Of a DNA stretch of 64,000 bases, positions 42,146 to 53,679 are shown piece by piece. Position 1 is the first letter of the stretch. Each line of letters opens with the position of its first letter. Made by a program: the position numbers and the translations under genes. The DNA comes from Microplitis mediator (lineage: Eukaryota > Arthropoda > Insecta > Hymenoptera > Braconidae): the NCBI RefSeq assembly GCF_029852145.1, contig NC_079975.1, forward strand, positions 11,989,264 through 12,053,263, written 5' to 3'. Under the pieces are notes generated by a model. The model saw nothing but the letters and a program-made list of their open reading frames with translations. It was not told the origin of the DNA and did no database searches.

Positions 42146-42462
42146 ACTAGTCATAATAATAGTAATAAGTATAATTCACAAAGCAATTAGTCATAGTAAT
42201 AATAGTAATAACAATAGTATAGCCATAAGTCTAGGAATAAGCACAATAGTAATAATTACGTTAGTAATAATCATAGAAATACGAATATAATAATAATGAC
42301 AGACATAAGGAAATATTAGTCGTAGTATCACGATATAATAGAAAATAGTAATAGTCATCACAAACAAAAACGAAATACTGTTCCGTTCTGTCACACCTTC
42401 ATCATAATCTGATCAGATCTGATCATTTTTTTCCCAGGCTGACAATTCAAAACTAACTATAA

Positions 42463-42750
42463 CTAACCAAGAAAAACAAGCAAATACGCTGTACTCATCG
42501 AGGCGCCACCTGGCGTCGAAATTTTTACTTCTCCCAAGTAAATCTGTTACTTGGTTGGATAGTTAGATTTATTGTTTTAAAAAAAATTTGCTTTTGACCC
42601 AAGCATATATAAATCTTGATTTAAGAATCCTGAAACTCCTTGAGCCAAGAATTAAATTCTTGAAGCAAAAAAAAAACAATGTTTCAAACTTGTATTCTTC
42701 ATTCAAGAATATTTCACTTGAATCGAGTCAACTCTTTTTTCTGTGCAGAA
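42463..42750. repeat. Word-array element, CTTGnnnCAAG family
   Basis: AATCTTGATTTAAGAAT, CTTGAGCCAAGAATTAA and TTCATTCAAGAATATTTC recur. The right end is CTCTTTTTTCTGTGCA. 42751-43170 beyond is AT-rich with nothing recognised. Confidence 0.5.
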
Positions 42751-43194
42751 ATTTTGTTAAAACAGGTGACTGATTATACGTAATATGTAGATTCACCGTA
42801 TAAACATGTACATGCAATACAATCTGTAAATTATCTTTAAAACTATTTATACGTTAAGCTTTTAAATTCACTATTGTTATAAGCTCAATAACTTTTTTTT
42901 TGTTAGTTGTACGAAGGAAATACTCAGAAACTTTTTTCTTACAATACTATGTGCTTCAATTTTCGAAAAAAATTTTTTTTAATACTTTTATTTATAATAA
43001 ACAAAAATAAAATTTGTTCGCCTGTTATTCAAATGAGAAAATGAATATTCGTTGAGCTCTTAGTAGGATTGAGATTTAGAGCAGATCTTTTGGGAGGATT
43101 TTTCTTATGCTTAAGACTAACTTTTAAGACCATAAGACTTGCAAAATAAAAATGAAGTGTTTTTTTTAAACACCCTAATATATATATATATATA

Positions 43195-44215
43195 TTAGGG
43201 TGTCTCATTTTAAGGCTATATTTTTTTTTTACTGCTATACCCGAAAATCTGGTAGTGTATAGAAAATAGAAAATTATGCTTCTGGGCTAAAGGGTTTAAG
43301 TTCAATAGCGGCTTAGCTCATCAAAAAATTCGATTTCCCATTTAAATAACACGGGAAATTTTTTTTTTTAACTTTGAGTATTTTTAACTCGTGAACAAAT
43401 CAATAGATTGAATTGACTAATACATAATTTTGTAGGAAATTTAACGCTCTACAAAAAAGGTCTCTTATCATTTTTCGATCAATCCATCTGTTCTAAATTT
43501 ATTGGAGCTCGAAGTCAAGTTATAGTAAGTTTCGAGATCTTTCTACTTTTCCGGCAAAACTATCAGACTTATCATAAAATGTTGTAGAATCTTTTTTGTT
43601 GAGAACTTTATTCTCTACAAATTATTATCAGTAAAATTTTTTCAAATTCCGCATTGTTTTCTAGTTATTTTCATTTCAATGTCGAGCGCTTGAAATCGAT
43701 CAGAACACTACTTTTTTAAGAGCTTGAAATTAGAATGAAAATAACTAGAAAACAATGCGGAATTTGAAAAAATTTTATTGATAATAATTTGTAGAGAATA
43801 AAATTGTCTACAAAAAAAATCCTATGATATTTTGTGATAAGTCTGATAGTTATGACGGAAAAGTAAAAAGATCTCGAAATTTACTATAACTTGACTTCGA
43901 GCTCCAATAACTATAGAACAGATGGATTGATCGAAAAATGATAAGAGACCTTTTTTGTAGAGCGTTCGATTTCCTACAAAAATATGTATTAGTCAATTCG
44001 ATCTATTATTTTGTTCACGAGTTAAAAATACTCAAAGTAAAAAAGAAAAATTTCCCGTGTTATTTAAATGGGAAATCGAATTTTTTGATGAGCTAAGCCG
44101 GTATTGGACTTAAACCCTTTAGCCCAGCGGCATAATTTTTTATTTTCTATATACTACCAGATTTTCTGGTATAGCAGTAAAAAAAAAAATATAGCCCTGA
44201 AATGACACACCCTAA
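43195..44215. mobile_element. 1.02-kb foldback in (TA)n, TTAGGGTGTC ends
   Basis: TTAGGGTGTCTCATTTTAAG and its inverse ending CACACCCTAA bound two arms of about 500 bp with almost no loop. Both flanks are TA repeats. A third matching end (CACCCTAA) stands at 43172-43179, separated only by TA repeats. A diverged copy starts at 63006. Confidence 0.8.
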
Positions 44216-44222
44216 TATATAT

Positions 44223-46082
44223 GGGTCATTCCACCAAATAAAATTATTTTTACGGGGCGACCCTCGTCGATTTGGTTCAAACTTTGTGGAGTCGTTCTAT
44301 ATATTAAAAAAAAAATTCTCTGAAAATTTGAGCCTTTTATTTGCAGCTGTTTCAAAGTTATGATTTTTTGGATTTTTTAAAAATTTTTGTTTTCAACTTT
44401 TTCATTAATTTTTTTGAAGGAAAATTTTTTTTTTTTAAAATGAGCACATAACAGTTTTTCGTAGGAAAAATTCTCAGCTTTCCAATAAGAATATCCATTT
44501 TTTATTTTATGTTACAGAAGACCTTTTAAAATTCGATTAAAGACGAAAAAACGATTTTTATGACTGTGCGGCGCTTGATACATCTAATTTGATATTTTTT
44601 TCTGAAAGCTGAGATTTTTTCCCACAAAATATGTAATTTTCACGATGTGCATATTTTTTGTTTGAACAAAATCAATAATTATTTAAATGCAAGTCATTAA
44701 TTTTATAGTTTTAACAAACTGTAATAGTTCATTGTGTGGCAAGAGATGAAACAAAACGATGTCAGACGAAAGTAAAGTAGGCTGCCCGAGCCGTAGGCAA
44801 AAGCTGACAGTAATTGCAATCTGAAGTCGTGTTTCATTTAGTGTTACACACTATTTTTTTCATGATTACCTGCATTGAAAATTATTATCAGTGTCAGCAG
44901 CTAGTTAAAATCAAGTTATATTAAGACCAATGGCGTGATCAACCATTAGTGTACGCCTAACTTATGATTTGCAATTTATAACTAAACAGAAACCATAAAT
45001 ACTATTTATTATGTACACAAATTTTTATAAAACTTGATTACAAAGTCAGAACTGTCATTAACGCAGATGACATCAATAGTTTGAAATCACTATTGAACAA
45101 AACTCAAGAATCAAAGTTCAAATTACTGATTCCTAGACTTGAACCATTGATGCTGGTATCATGAAAAATAGTTTTATAATTTTTGTTTTTAGAGCTTTAC
45201 TGCAGATGCATACCTGAAAACATATCCTCACACCACAAAATTTATACATCCGGATATTCAAAATTCTACCAGCGTTGATTTCACTGTTATAATCAACCCT
45301 TATTAAAAGAAACGACTCAAAACGATTGGAAAAAAAATTTTAAATACTTTTTAATGCTTTTGAATACTTTTGAATCACCCTTTTTATGGGCATTTAACAT
45401 TACAAATCGTTTCGAATCGTTTTGTTTAATCAGGGAATGATGACTTTTTATAGAAAATAAATGTTTTAGACGTACGATACTTGGAGTCAAAAACGGTGAA
45501 AGAAACACAAGCAGTGCACTATCTCACCTCTTCTTGATAACTTAAGATATATATGTGTTAAAAATGTATCAACATCCTCAAAACAAATAAGAATTAACTT
45601 TTTTTAATGATAGAGAGTTTATATTTTATTTAATTTTGTTCAAACAAAAAATATGCACATCGTGAAAATCACATATTTTTTGGGAAAAAGTCTCAGCTTT
45701 CAGAAAAAAATATCAAGATAGATGTATCAAGCGCCGCACAGTCATAAAAATCGTTTTTTCGTCTTTAATCGAATTTTAAAAGGTCTTCTGTAACATAAAA
45801 TAAAAAATGGATATTCTTATTGGAAAGCTGAGAATTTTTCCTACGAAAAACTGTTATGTGCTCATTTTAAAAAAAAAAAATTTTCCTTCAAAAAAATTAA
45901 TGAAAAAGTTGAAAACAAAAATTTTTAAAAAATCCAAAAAATCATAACTTTGAAACAGCTGCAAATAAAAGGCTCAAATTTTCAGAGAATTTTTTTTTTA
46001 ATATATAGAACGACTCCATAAAGTTTGAACCAAATCGACAAGGGTCGCCCCGTAAAAATAATTTTATTTGGTGGAATGACCC
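44223..46082. mobile_element. 1.86-kb foldback, GGGTCATTCCACC ends
   Basis: GGGTCATTCCACCAAATAAA is mirrored by TTTATTTGGTGGAATGACCC. The arms are about 450 bp. The loop (about 44673-45637) is unique sequence without a supported gene. The TIR resembles GGGGCATTCCATACCAAATC at 40010, so the two are sister families. TA-rich flanks. Confidence 0.8.
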
Positions 46083-46086
46083 ATAT

Positions 46087-46358
46087 ATATCAGCTAATAT
46101 TCAAAATTCTTGAGCGCCGTTCAAATATTTAAATTTTGGGCTGAAATTTCCAGCATAGTCATGATTTTACAAATATAAACTATTGCTGCCACGAGAAAGA
46201 AAAAAATTTAGAAATAAAAATCCGAATTTCCATCATTAATGATCTTTTCAAAATTCGTGAGCAACCTCTTGAAAATTTTTTATCGAACTGATTTTTGGAA
46301 AGGCTTCTTAAAACATCGTAAACCAACAAATTTTCATGCGAGATCGAAAAAAAAAAAT
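46087..46358. mobile_element. Half copy of the TTAGGGTGGCGC foldback
   Basis: This corresponds to the right arm of 55815-56704 (AATTCTTGAGCGCCGTTCAA, TATTGCTGCCACGAGAAAG, AAATTTTCATGCGAGAT). It stops in an A-run where it joins the DINE-like end, so the terminal 20 bp are lost. Confidence 0.7.
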
Positions 46359-48195
46359 CGGTCTGTCAGTTGACCCTGCGGGCCAGCCCCAAAACTTCGC
46401 GCTGTTTTCGAGCTCGTTGCACGGAAAAAAATGTGTAGTTAAATTTACTACAAATGGAGTTCCATTTACCACACTGACTAGTAATATATAGGATAACTAC
46501 ACGTTTAGTAACAGTTACTAGTACACTGTGGTACACAACCTGTAGTACCATTCACTACAGTAAGTAGTAATAAGAACTAGCATATTAAATAACCACTGTG
46601 GTTCATTCTACTTCACAACATAGTAGAATATATTTTATCCGTAATGTATTAATTAAATATCTGTTAGTTAACGATCATTAGTTTTTATGATATTGAAAAC
46701 GTTATAAAAATATAAAAATTAATCTTAGATTCTTCGGACTTACAGTATATCAAATTAAAATGATATAAAAATGAATTTATTAATGAATTACTCAAAATAA
46801 TAAGGACTCAAATTTCAAAAGCCTACTTTTTATCAATATCTGATAAGGATAATTTTAAAAATATATTTGTAATCTATAAATTCTCGTATAAGCATAAACT
46901 TAGAATAATTAAGTATTAATTTTTATTAATAGAGAATATAAAAACCATCGTTTTAAAAGTTATAATTCTAATAAATAACAAATACTCCATAGGCAATGAT
47001 TTAAAAAATTGCATTAAAATCACGATTCACTGATAAGAGCATAGAAATAAAATTTAATAGAAGTTGTAGGTGAGGTAAGCAAAAGGAAGAATGACAGGTA
47101 ATACAAAACAAATTTTTTTGTATTATATTTTTTATATATATATTTATTTTAAATTATATATACTATAATTGCACGCCTCGATTTTTAATTATATATATAA
47201 ATATTTTTAATTATATATATTATTATTTATAATGTTTTATAATATTATTTATAATATTAAATACACTGACACAAGTTGAGGATACCCACAGAATGGAGTA
47301 AAAAAGTTGTAGGTGGCGCTGTTATTTTCTTCTTTCGATCATTTCACCACACATTGGAGTAGATTGTACAAGTAATATGGTATTGTATACTCCAAAAATA
47401 GTAACAGATACCAATCCATATAAAATTGTGTGGTTCCCAAAACCACAAAATAAGTATTTTATACTACATTGAGTAGTTGTGGAAACTACAAAGTTTTACC
47501 TCATTACAGTAGTAAGCAGAACTCCTATGGTAGTAAAATATCACGCACACTGTGGCTTATGTTACTACAGTTGTCATTGCGGCGACCACAAAGTGTAGTA
47601 AAATTTTTACTAGTTTGGTGTGGTAAATTCTACTCCAGCATTTTTTCCCGTGTGGGCTCGAAAACATTTTTGTGAATACATTTTCGAGCTCTTCGAGCTC
47701 GCAAATACTTTTGTATGCCATTGTTTTGTAAAAAAACCATTTTTTAGCATTTCCTTCTCCCACGATATCTCGCGAACGAATTAACCGATTTTGATGGTTG
47801 AGGTGGCAATCGACGCGTTTTATCAAGTTCTGAAGCTGATCAAATTTTGAAATTGATTTATTTAGCCGTTTTTGAGAAATGTCAAAAAAACCAAGGAAAA
47901 AATTTTTTTTGAATTCTTTCGTCAACGGTTTCTCTTGAACGAATGAACCGATTTTGATGGTTGAGGTAGCATTCGACGCAGCTTATAGAGTTTTAGAGCT
48001 GATTAGATTTTGGAATCAATCCATCGCGCAAATTAAAAGTTATCCAAATAAAACATTTTCGAAAAAATTTTATTTTTGAAATATCTCTGAACCCACCCTA
48101 CCGATTAAGTCCAAATTTTTACGGCTTCAAGACATTAACAAGCCGCGTCGAATGACACCTCAACGATCAAAATCGGTCCATCCGTGTGTCTCCGG
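46359..48195 (-). mobile_element. Helitron/DINE-like element, interrupted
   Basis: TTGACCCTGCGGGCCAGCCC and CAAAACTTCGCGCTG begin it. It is cut by the MITE at 46420-47652 and resumes with GCTCGAAAACATTTTTGTG, followed by tandem units (GGCAATCGACGCGTTTTATC at 47806). The AACTTCCCG terminus is absent. Confidence 0.55.
46420..47652. mobile_element. Word-array MITE, GTAGTnnACTAC family
   Basis: CACGGAAAAAAATG and CATTTTTTCCCGTG are perfect inverted ends. The outer 150-300 bp on each side consists of GTAGTTAAATTTACTAC, GTAACAGTTACTAGTAC and TACTACATTGAGTAGT-type words. The middle (about 46620-47280) is plain AT-rich DNA. Confidence 0.75.
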
Positions 48196-48611
48196 ACAAT
48201 AAAATTATATTATTTTAATTTCGTAAATCGACTGTGTTTCTCCGAGCAATGAACTCATTGTGTTTTCGATCAACTACGATTTTTTTTGATAATATTGTTT
48301 ATATCGAGTCAAGCCGACAACGGCATTTATATTTTTTTGTGACCGATAACTTTATTTGTGAAACCGATCAACGATTTTGTTTAATTAAATACGACTGATT
48401 ATTTGTTTAATTCTGATCAATTATTTATCGTAATCTTAAGTGCCTGACCTTTCCCCGATCCGCCATCCTGAGTCGACATTTTTGATAATTGATTATTTGG
48501 TGATTGTTACGTCACCTGGCGCCCAACTAATAATTTTGAACAAGGTTGTCAACAATCGTAAGTGTATTCGGAGTTCACTCCGGTAGATCTCCGGTGGTGA
48601 AAAACCCGTTA
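48196..48611 (+). repeat. Possible LTR/leader relic
   Basis: This contains GTTACGTCACCTGGCGCCCAAC, which looks like an LTR end followed by a primer-binding-type GGCGCC motif, and ends in AACCCGTTACA, matching the terminus of the LTR-like block at 36151. No coding part is attached. 48612-48830 after it holds a short TA run and nothing else I recognise. Confidence 0.35.
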
Positions 48612-48830
48612 CAATATATATATGTATATATATTTAAGCGTTTAAAAACAAAAAATTTTTTTCTCGAAACCAGGCTTAAAATTTTCGTTTAGATGCCAAA
48701 ATAGGCTTTTGAAAATATGAGCGCTTAATATTAATATTAAGGCTGTGCGGTTCGCACTTTCCGAACCTTGATCGTTATTAACCGCCATATAATTTAATAG
48801 AACTCATTCTTTAGTTTAAATATTATTATC

Positions 48831-49203
48831 GACAAAAAAATTGGAAAAACACCGTTTTCAATATTTTTTTTGGATATTTCATGTATTGACGCTCTGATAT
48901 GAGTCAGACCTCATTTAAATTGTTACTTCGATTACTTCCATTGATTTTCACCTAAATATACTTTTTTTTTTTAATTAACATAATTGTGGATAAATATTTT
49001 AAAAATGCTTCTTCACTAATTATTTTCGATGCTAAGATTTTAAATTTTAACATTAAACCTAGCTGTTTTGAGCATAAAAAGCTCATAAAAACAAGGAACG
49101 CGAAGGTATTTTCGAGCTTGGAAATGTATTTGTACTGATGTTTTCGAGCTTTTTGAGCTCAAAAGCAGTGGAAAGTTTTAGGGCTGGCCCGCAGGGCCAA
49201 CCG
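48831..49203 (+). mobile_element. Helitron/DINE-like element, 3' part
   Basis: It is similar to 33360-33690 and ends with TTTTGAGCTCAAAAGCAG, GGCTGGCCCGCAGGGCCAAC. Only the distal part is present. Confidence 0.5.
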
Positions 49204-49204
49204 T

Positions 49205-49980
49205 TGCCTAAATTTTTTTTTTACTTTTCTTCCATTTTTACGTTGGTTACTCGGTAAATGTGAGGAAAAAAGAAAATGAAGAAAAATGTCCAAAAAGAAA
49301 ATTTCAAATATAAAAAATATGATTAATTTTTTTTACTTCATTGACTTTTTAAGACATTTTCGAAAATTTTACTTTTTTAACCAACGCAAAAATGAGAGAA
49401 GAGTAAAAAAATTTTATTTTTTCATTAGATGATGATACAAAATGAAAGGAACCAAACTTGTTCTTTTAAGAATTTAGCAAAACTTTGATCGATCACCCCG
49501 ATAAACGGTTAGATGGATTAATTAAAAAATTTACAGGGTTATTGGAGGTACATTAAGCTAACAAAAAACCTGACAACATTTGTCTTTTCATCGGTATTTA
49601 CAAAGTAGCGGTTGATTTACTAAAAAACCAAAAAAAGTCATTTTTTGTACTTACTCTTAATGGATGTTAAAAATAAAAAAACAATTTTTTCAAAAATAAA
49701 TGTGCTAACTGACCTCTGCATTGATATAGCTGATAAAATTTTTCCACGGCCCGTGGACTGTGAAAAAAAAAATGAAAATATTTTGTCTTGCGTTATTTCT
49801 CATGCTTGCGCAATAGTCGTAGCTCTTCAAAATTTTGAATCAAAATGCGCCGAAACTAGAGATTTCGAGCTATAAAATGATTTTTTTAAAGTCTCGATAC
49901 GATTATTTTTCACAAAGTCACAGCCTTGTGAAAATTTCTAAAAGTTTTCTGTTCCTTTAATTTTTGGCATGAATGTACTT
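49205..49980. repeat. AAAGGAACAGAAAA-family repeats with a short foldback
   Basis: 49210-49420 is a small inverted repeat (TTTTTACTTTTCTTCCATTT against ATGAGAGAAGAGTAAAAAAA). 49440-49640 is the inverse of part of 58966-59150 (AAACGGTTAGATGGATTAAT, GGGTTATTGGAGGTAC). 49780-49980 matches 8580-8795. Confidence 0.5.
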
Positions 49981-50179
49981 TAATAAATTTTATGGAAACG
50001 TAACAGTGGAGAAAAAATTTTTCTTTAAAAATTGAAAATGAAGCTTGTAGGAAATTTATCCAAGGTCTTAAAGCTGATCTTAAATTTAGTGTACGACCGT
50101 TAGTTGCTGAGATATCGATCATTTAAGACAAAAGAATCATTTTGCATTTAAAGGCCGAAATCTAAGCAACAAATTGTCG

Positions 50180-50515
50180 TACAAGAACAAATGAAAAGCA
50201 AATCAAAGCTGAATAAATTGGCTAACTGAGTTCTGTATTGCTTTACCTGAAAAAAATTTTCCAAGTACATGGACCATAAAAACAAAGCAGACAAATTTAG
50301 AAAATTTTTGTCTTAAGCTATTTTCCATCATCACGTGTTAACTGTAGCTCACAAAAATTTGTTAACAGTATATTGAGAGAATTTATAATTTCAATTGTTA
50401 TTTCATACGACTATATTTTACTAAGATACAGTTTTCCAAAAATCACTGAGAAATCTATAAAATTTTTCTGTACCCTTAATTTTTTGGATTAGTGTAGAAC
50501 CCTTCCGTAGTGTTA
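50180..50515. repeat. AAAGGAACAGAAAA-family repeat, diverged
   Basis: AATTTTTGTCTTAAGC, ACTGTAGCTCACAAAAATTT and TCTGTACCCTTAATTTTTTG follow the order of 8570-8795, ending TTAGTGTAG just before the homeobox exon. It is thus in the last intron of that gene. Confidence 0.5.
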
Positions 50516-50553
50516 TTTTGATCAAATAATAATTGCATAATGGTTATTTTCAG

Positions 50554-50802
50554 GTAAAAATTTGGTTTCAAAATCGTCGAATGAAGTGGAGAAACAACAA
50601 AGAGAGAGAGCTGATGGCATCGGGTGGTTCACGAGAACAAACATTGCCAAATAAAAACAATCCAAATCCTGACTTAAGTGATACTGATGGTGATAGACCT
50701 AGAATAGATCTTAGTGATGTTAGTCCTATAGCGAGTCCACGAAGATCTACCGATGACCTTACTGACAATGAAGAAAATGAAGAGATTATTAATGTTACGT
50801 GA
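50554..50802 (+). CDS. dbx: Dbx-type homeobox gene, last coding exon
   Basis: The exon follows a good 3' splice site (TTATTTTCAG, 50544-50553) and ends in TGA (50800-50802), 82 codons. It encodes the C-terminal part of helix 3 of a homeodomain (VKIWFQNRRMKW, with Asn51 and Arg53 present), then RNNKERELMASGGSREQTLP, which matches the characteristic sequence after the homeodomain of vertebrate DBX1 and insect Dbx. The intron falls between homeodomain residues 44 and 45, a known homeobox intron site. The tail is acidic (NEENEE). The product is a nuclear transcription factor of the developing nervous system (family knowledge). The first 44 homeodomain residues and the rest of the protein lie upstream, and I could not find them in the window; if they lie further away, much of the upstream repeat mosaic is intronic. 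Confidence 0.9.
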   Translation, partial: VKIWFQNRRMKWRNNKERELMASGGSREQTLPNKNNPNPDLSDTDGDRPRIDLSDVSPIASPRRSTDDLTDNEENEEIINVT

Positions 50803-51175
50803 TCATGATGAAATTTATTTAACTTATGAATACATTAACAATTATTTAAACAGTTACGTAATGAAGTAGCGTAAATCATTCTTGATTTTAATTAATCATC
50901 ATTTAAGTTTACGAAATAACAGACTCGTTAATATACAATTGTACCATATTGTAATTAGTAATTTATATGCATAATTAAGGGAGAAATATCTTAACTCAAT
51001 TGAAAATAAAGAGTATAAAATGCTAAAACTTTTTAAGCAATTGTCTAATCTCAAAATAAAATTAAAATAATAATGTTAGTAATTCTTATGGTGTGAATAC
51101 TTAAAATAAGATGATAACAAGTTACGAGCATTGATCTTGATATAATTGATGTAATATATTGCAATAAATAAACAA
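50803..51175 (+). other. dbx: dbx 3' UTR with polyadenylation signals
   Basis: AT-rich sequence after the stop. AATAAA occurs at 51005-51010 and, doubled, at 51163-51172. The gene facing it on the - strand ends at 51392, so the 3' ends lie about 200 bp apart. The exact cleavage site is not visible. Confidence 0.55.
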
Positions 51176-51391
51176 CAAATTGAGTGATGATAAGTTAATT
51201 TTTTATTATGCAAACATTTTATTAACACCACACTACCAGTGATTAAGTTCGTTGTTGAATCTACATTGTACTTTTGTTTGTTTTTTTTTTAAATCCGTAA
51301 CAACCAATTTCTATTTAAAAACCTCATTATTATTTATGTTTATAAAAAATATTGATTACTATTTTGTTTTGTTTCCAATTAATTTTATTTC

Positions 51392-51529
51392 TTACTCTGG
51401 TTCATATTTGTTACCATTATTAGTCCTTAATGTTTGAATCATCGGTCTTCTTGTTGATGGCGTTTCAGTATTTTTAGTACTAGCTACTTTTTTACTCCAT
51501 TTTAACAACCAATTTCCATCTTCATGTTC
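51392..51529 (-). CDS. Secreted protein, exon 4 (last)
   Basis: After an acceptor TTATTTTCTAG the exon runs 46 codons in phase 0: EHEDGNWLLKWSKK, then a Thr/Ser/Asn-rich hydrophilic tail ending in YEPE and TAA (51394-51392). AATAAA on the - strand lies at 51389-51384, three bases after the stop, a very compact 3' end. It is assigned to the upstream exons because the phase fits and no other - strand gene is near. It could instead be the last exon of something else. Confidence 0.6.
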   Translation of the reverse strand, partial: EHEDGNWLLKWSKKVASTKNTETPSTRRPMIQTLRTNNGNKYEPE

Positions 51530-51591
51530 CTAGAAAATAATTAGGTACCTGAATTTAAATTTAAAATTTGTTTTAAAAAAATTAACTATAG

Positions 51592-51894
51592 GTAGAGGAA
51601 GTGGGGGCAAAACGGGGCCCCTAAAATTTAGAATCCTTCGAAATATTTGGGGACAAAATGGGCCCCCCAAAATTTTTGTTGAGTTTAAATGAATTATGAA
51701 CAAGGAACCTTTGCAAAGTGTTTGAGATTGTGGTTTGCTTTTAACACATCTAAATAGAAAAATTTTCTGACCTTAAATGCAATAATCCGTTCAATGTATC
51801 AGTATACAAACCATTAAAATAATTAAGCGCGAAAAATCAATATTTTAGAAAAATTTATTAATTAGCGTTTTTACCATTGGTCTACTTCCCCTAC
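51592..51894. repeat. Small MITE with GTAGAGGAAGTGGGG ends
   Basis: GTAGAGGAAGTGGGGG at the left and ACTTCCCCTAC at the right are inverse. Near the left end GGGGCCCC and GGGCCCCCC words occur, e.g. AACGGGGCCCCTAAAATTT. It lies 60 bp inside intron 3 of the secreted-protein gene. Confidence 0.5.
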
Positions 51895-52013
51895 TACGAA
51901 GCTTTGTGGCGAAAAATTGCCAAAGTCAAATAAAAAATTGAATAAGATAGAGAAAAATCTGGCGAATCTTCCGGTACAAAAACCTAGCAACAAAGTTGTA
52001 TTTTTTTTTGTTA

Positions 52014-53366
52014 CCCATACAGGAAGCCCCAGAGTTGAACGACGGGGCCATGTCTGGGACATTATTGGGAAGCCCATCTTGGTAAACCTATACTGTCCCA
52101 TGCCCGGGCCATAACTGGGTAATTAGTCTTGGCCATTCCAATGATTACCTAGGCTTGGGCCAAGACTGAATAACCTAGCTTTGGCCAAGCCTAGAGTCAC
52201 CCTAACTTGGGCCAAGTTTGCGTAACCTAACCTCGGCCGTTGGATGGCAACCTACACTTGGGCCAGGACTGGGTAACCTAGCCTTGGCCGAACCAATAAT
52301 TACCCAAATTTAAGCCACGACTAGGTTCCCCTGCCTTGATCATTCAATGGCAAGCCAGATTTGGGCCAAGGTAGGATTATCCAAGTTCGGCTATACTTAT
52401 AGTTTCCCATCCTTGGGCCAGAATTAGTTAACCCACATTTTTTATTAATTATTCAATTAACTCATTATTATGGTTTTTTAAATTAATAACTATTTATTTT
52501 TGAATTAAAATAAGTTTTAATTAATAAATATCATAATATTGCGATTAAAATTATTTACAACTAATAATTAAAATATTTTTTAGTTCGTTGTTATTTGCAA
52601 TCAACATCCGTAATTTTATAATTTTAGTTATAAAAATTAATTTAAGTAAGAAATAACTCATGAATTTCTACAATAAATGTTATTTTTAATATTAGTGGTA
52701 AAGCAAGACAATTCAACTGGGTTCTTGATAAATAATCAATTAAATTTAATAAATTTTATTTTTAAAAATTATGTAATTATAATAAAAATAATACGAAATT
52801 ATTATTTTTTTTCTTAATCGAAAATATTTGTTTAATTGCTCTTTATATTTCATAAAACCAAGTGGTTGTAGTAAAATGAATAAGTACAACATATAAAAGT
52901 TTCGGTTCAACATTAGTAGGTTCGTCCAGTAGCTACCGTTCAAACCTAGCGATCAGAAGGACGGCAGTTCACGCCCAGAGCCGAGCAGAATTTTCACCGA
53001 GTTTTTTCACGTCATTTGCCTCACTTAAATAGTTTAAATGTTAATGATCACAAACTCTATTAGGATAATAATAATAAAATTTTTTTAAAATTAAATTTAT
53101 TTGTTTTGTCGATGCATGGGCCAAGTCTGGTAAGCAAGCATGGGCCAGGTCTGGCAAACAAGCATGGCTCAGATCTGGCCACCACGCATGGACCAGCCTT
53201 GGCAATGATGCCTGGGCCATTGGTAACAACCAAGCCTGGCACCCTGTTATCATCCCAGACTTTTGCCAAAGCTGGGCCAAAGCGGGTTTACAAGCATGGG
53301 CCAGAGATCGACAGCATTGCGCCAAGCGTGGTCCATATCTGGCCCCGTCGTATTTTCCTGTATGGG
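52014..53366. mobile_element. Word-array MITE, GGGCCAAG/CTTGGCC family
   Basis: CCCATACAGGAA and TTCCTGTATGGG are perfect inverted ends, each flanked by TA (52012-52013, 53367-53368). The left 430 bp is made of CTTGGGCCAAGnCT and GGTAACCTAG-type words, the right 250 bp of CATGGGCCAGGTCTGGC-type words. An AT-rich middle (52450-53100) separates them and includes a tRNA-like stretch. The word differs between the two arms, so homogenisation seems local. Confidence 0.75.
52918..53000 (+). pseudogene. Possible tRNA-like core in the MITE
   Basis: GTCCAGTAGCTACCGTTC and GGCAGTTCACGCCC, 45 bp apart, resemble A and B boxes of a tRNA-derived pol III promoter, and the stretch is GC-richer than its surroundings. 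Stems were not confirmed, so this is weak. Confidence 0.3.
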
Positions 53367-53679
53367 TATTAATGAAAACGTTTTGCAAGTAAAGCCTCAG
53401 TCGACTTTAACGGAATACTGGATAATGATTTTTCTCATGCAGTTAATTGAATGTACAAAATATAGTAATTCAATCTTTTCTGAATCGTTTGGTCACAAAA
53501 TTTATATGAAAATGTTTATTATTGATTATGGAATTAATTATTTAATTTTATCAACACAAAAAAATACTAGCCTAACAGCTGCTTTATGTACCGGCGTGGT
53601 CTGCGCATATCCATAGTGGGGAGAAGTTGCGCGCGTTGCCATTAGTTATACAAAAGTTCAAGCGCGTGAATAGTTCCGA

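Larger units (their letters stand above)
36151..42395 (-). mobile_element. Possible solo LTR, heavily invaded
   Basis: The + strand starts TGTAACGGG and ends CTGTCACA, so on the - strand it would run TGTGACAG to CCCGTTACA, as an LTR does. A - strand polyadenylation signal lies in AATAAAGTTTTG (about 36325). The sequence is richer in G+C than its surroundings, and reads on across three insertions (36675-36874, 37110-38222, 38756-about 42140). No target duplication could be matched and no internal region is present, so this remains a hypothesis. Confidence 0.3.
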
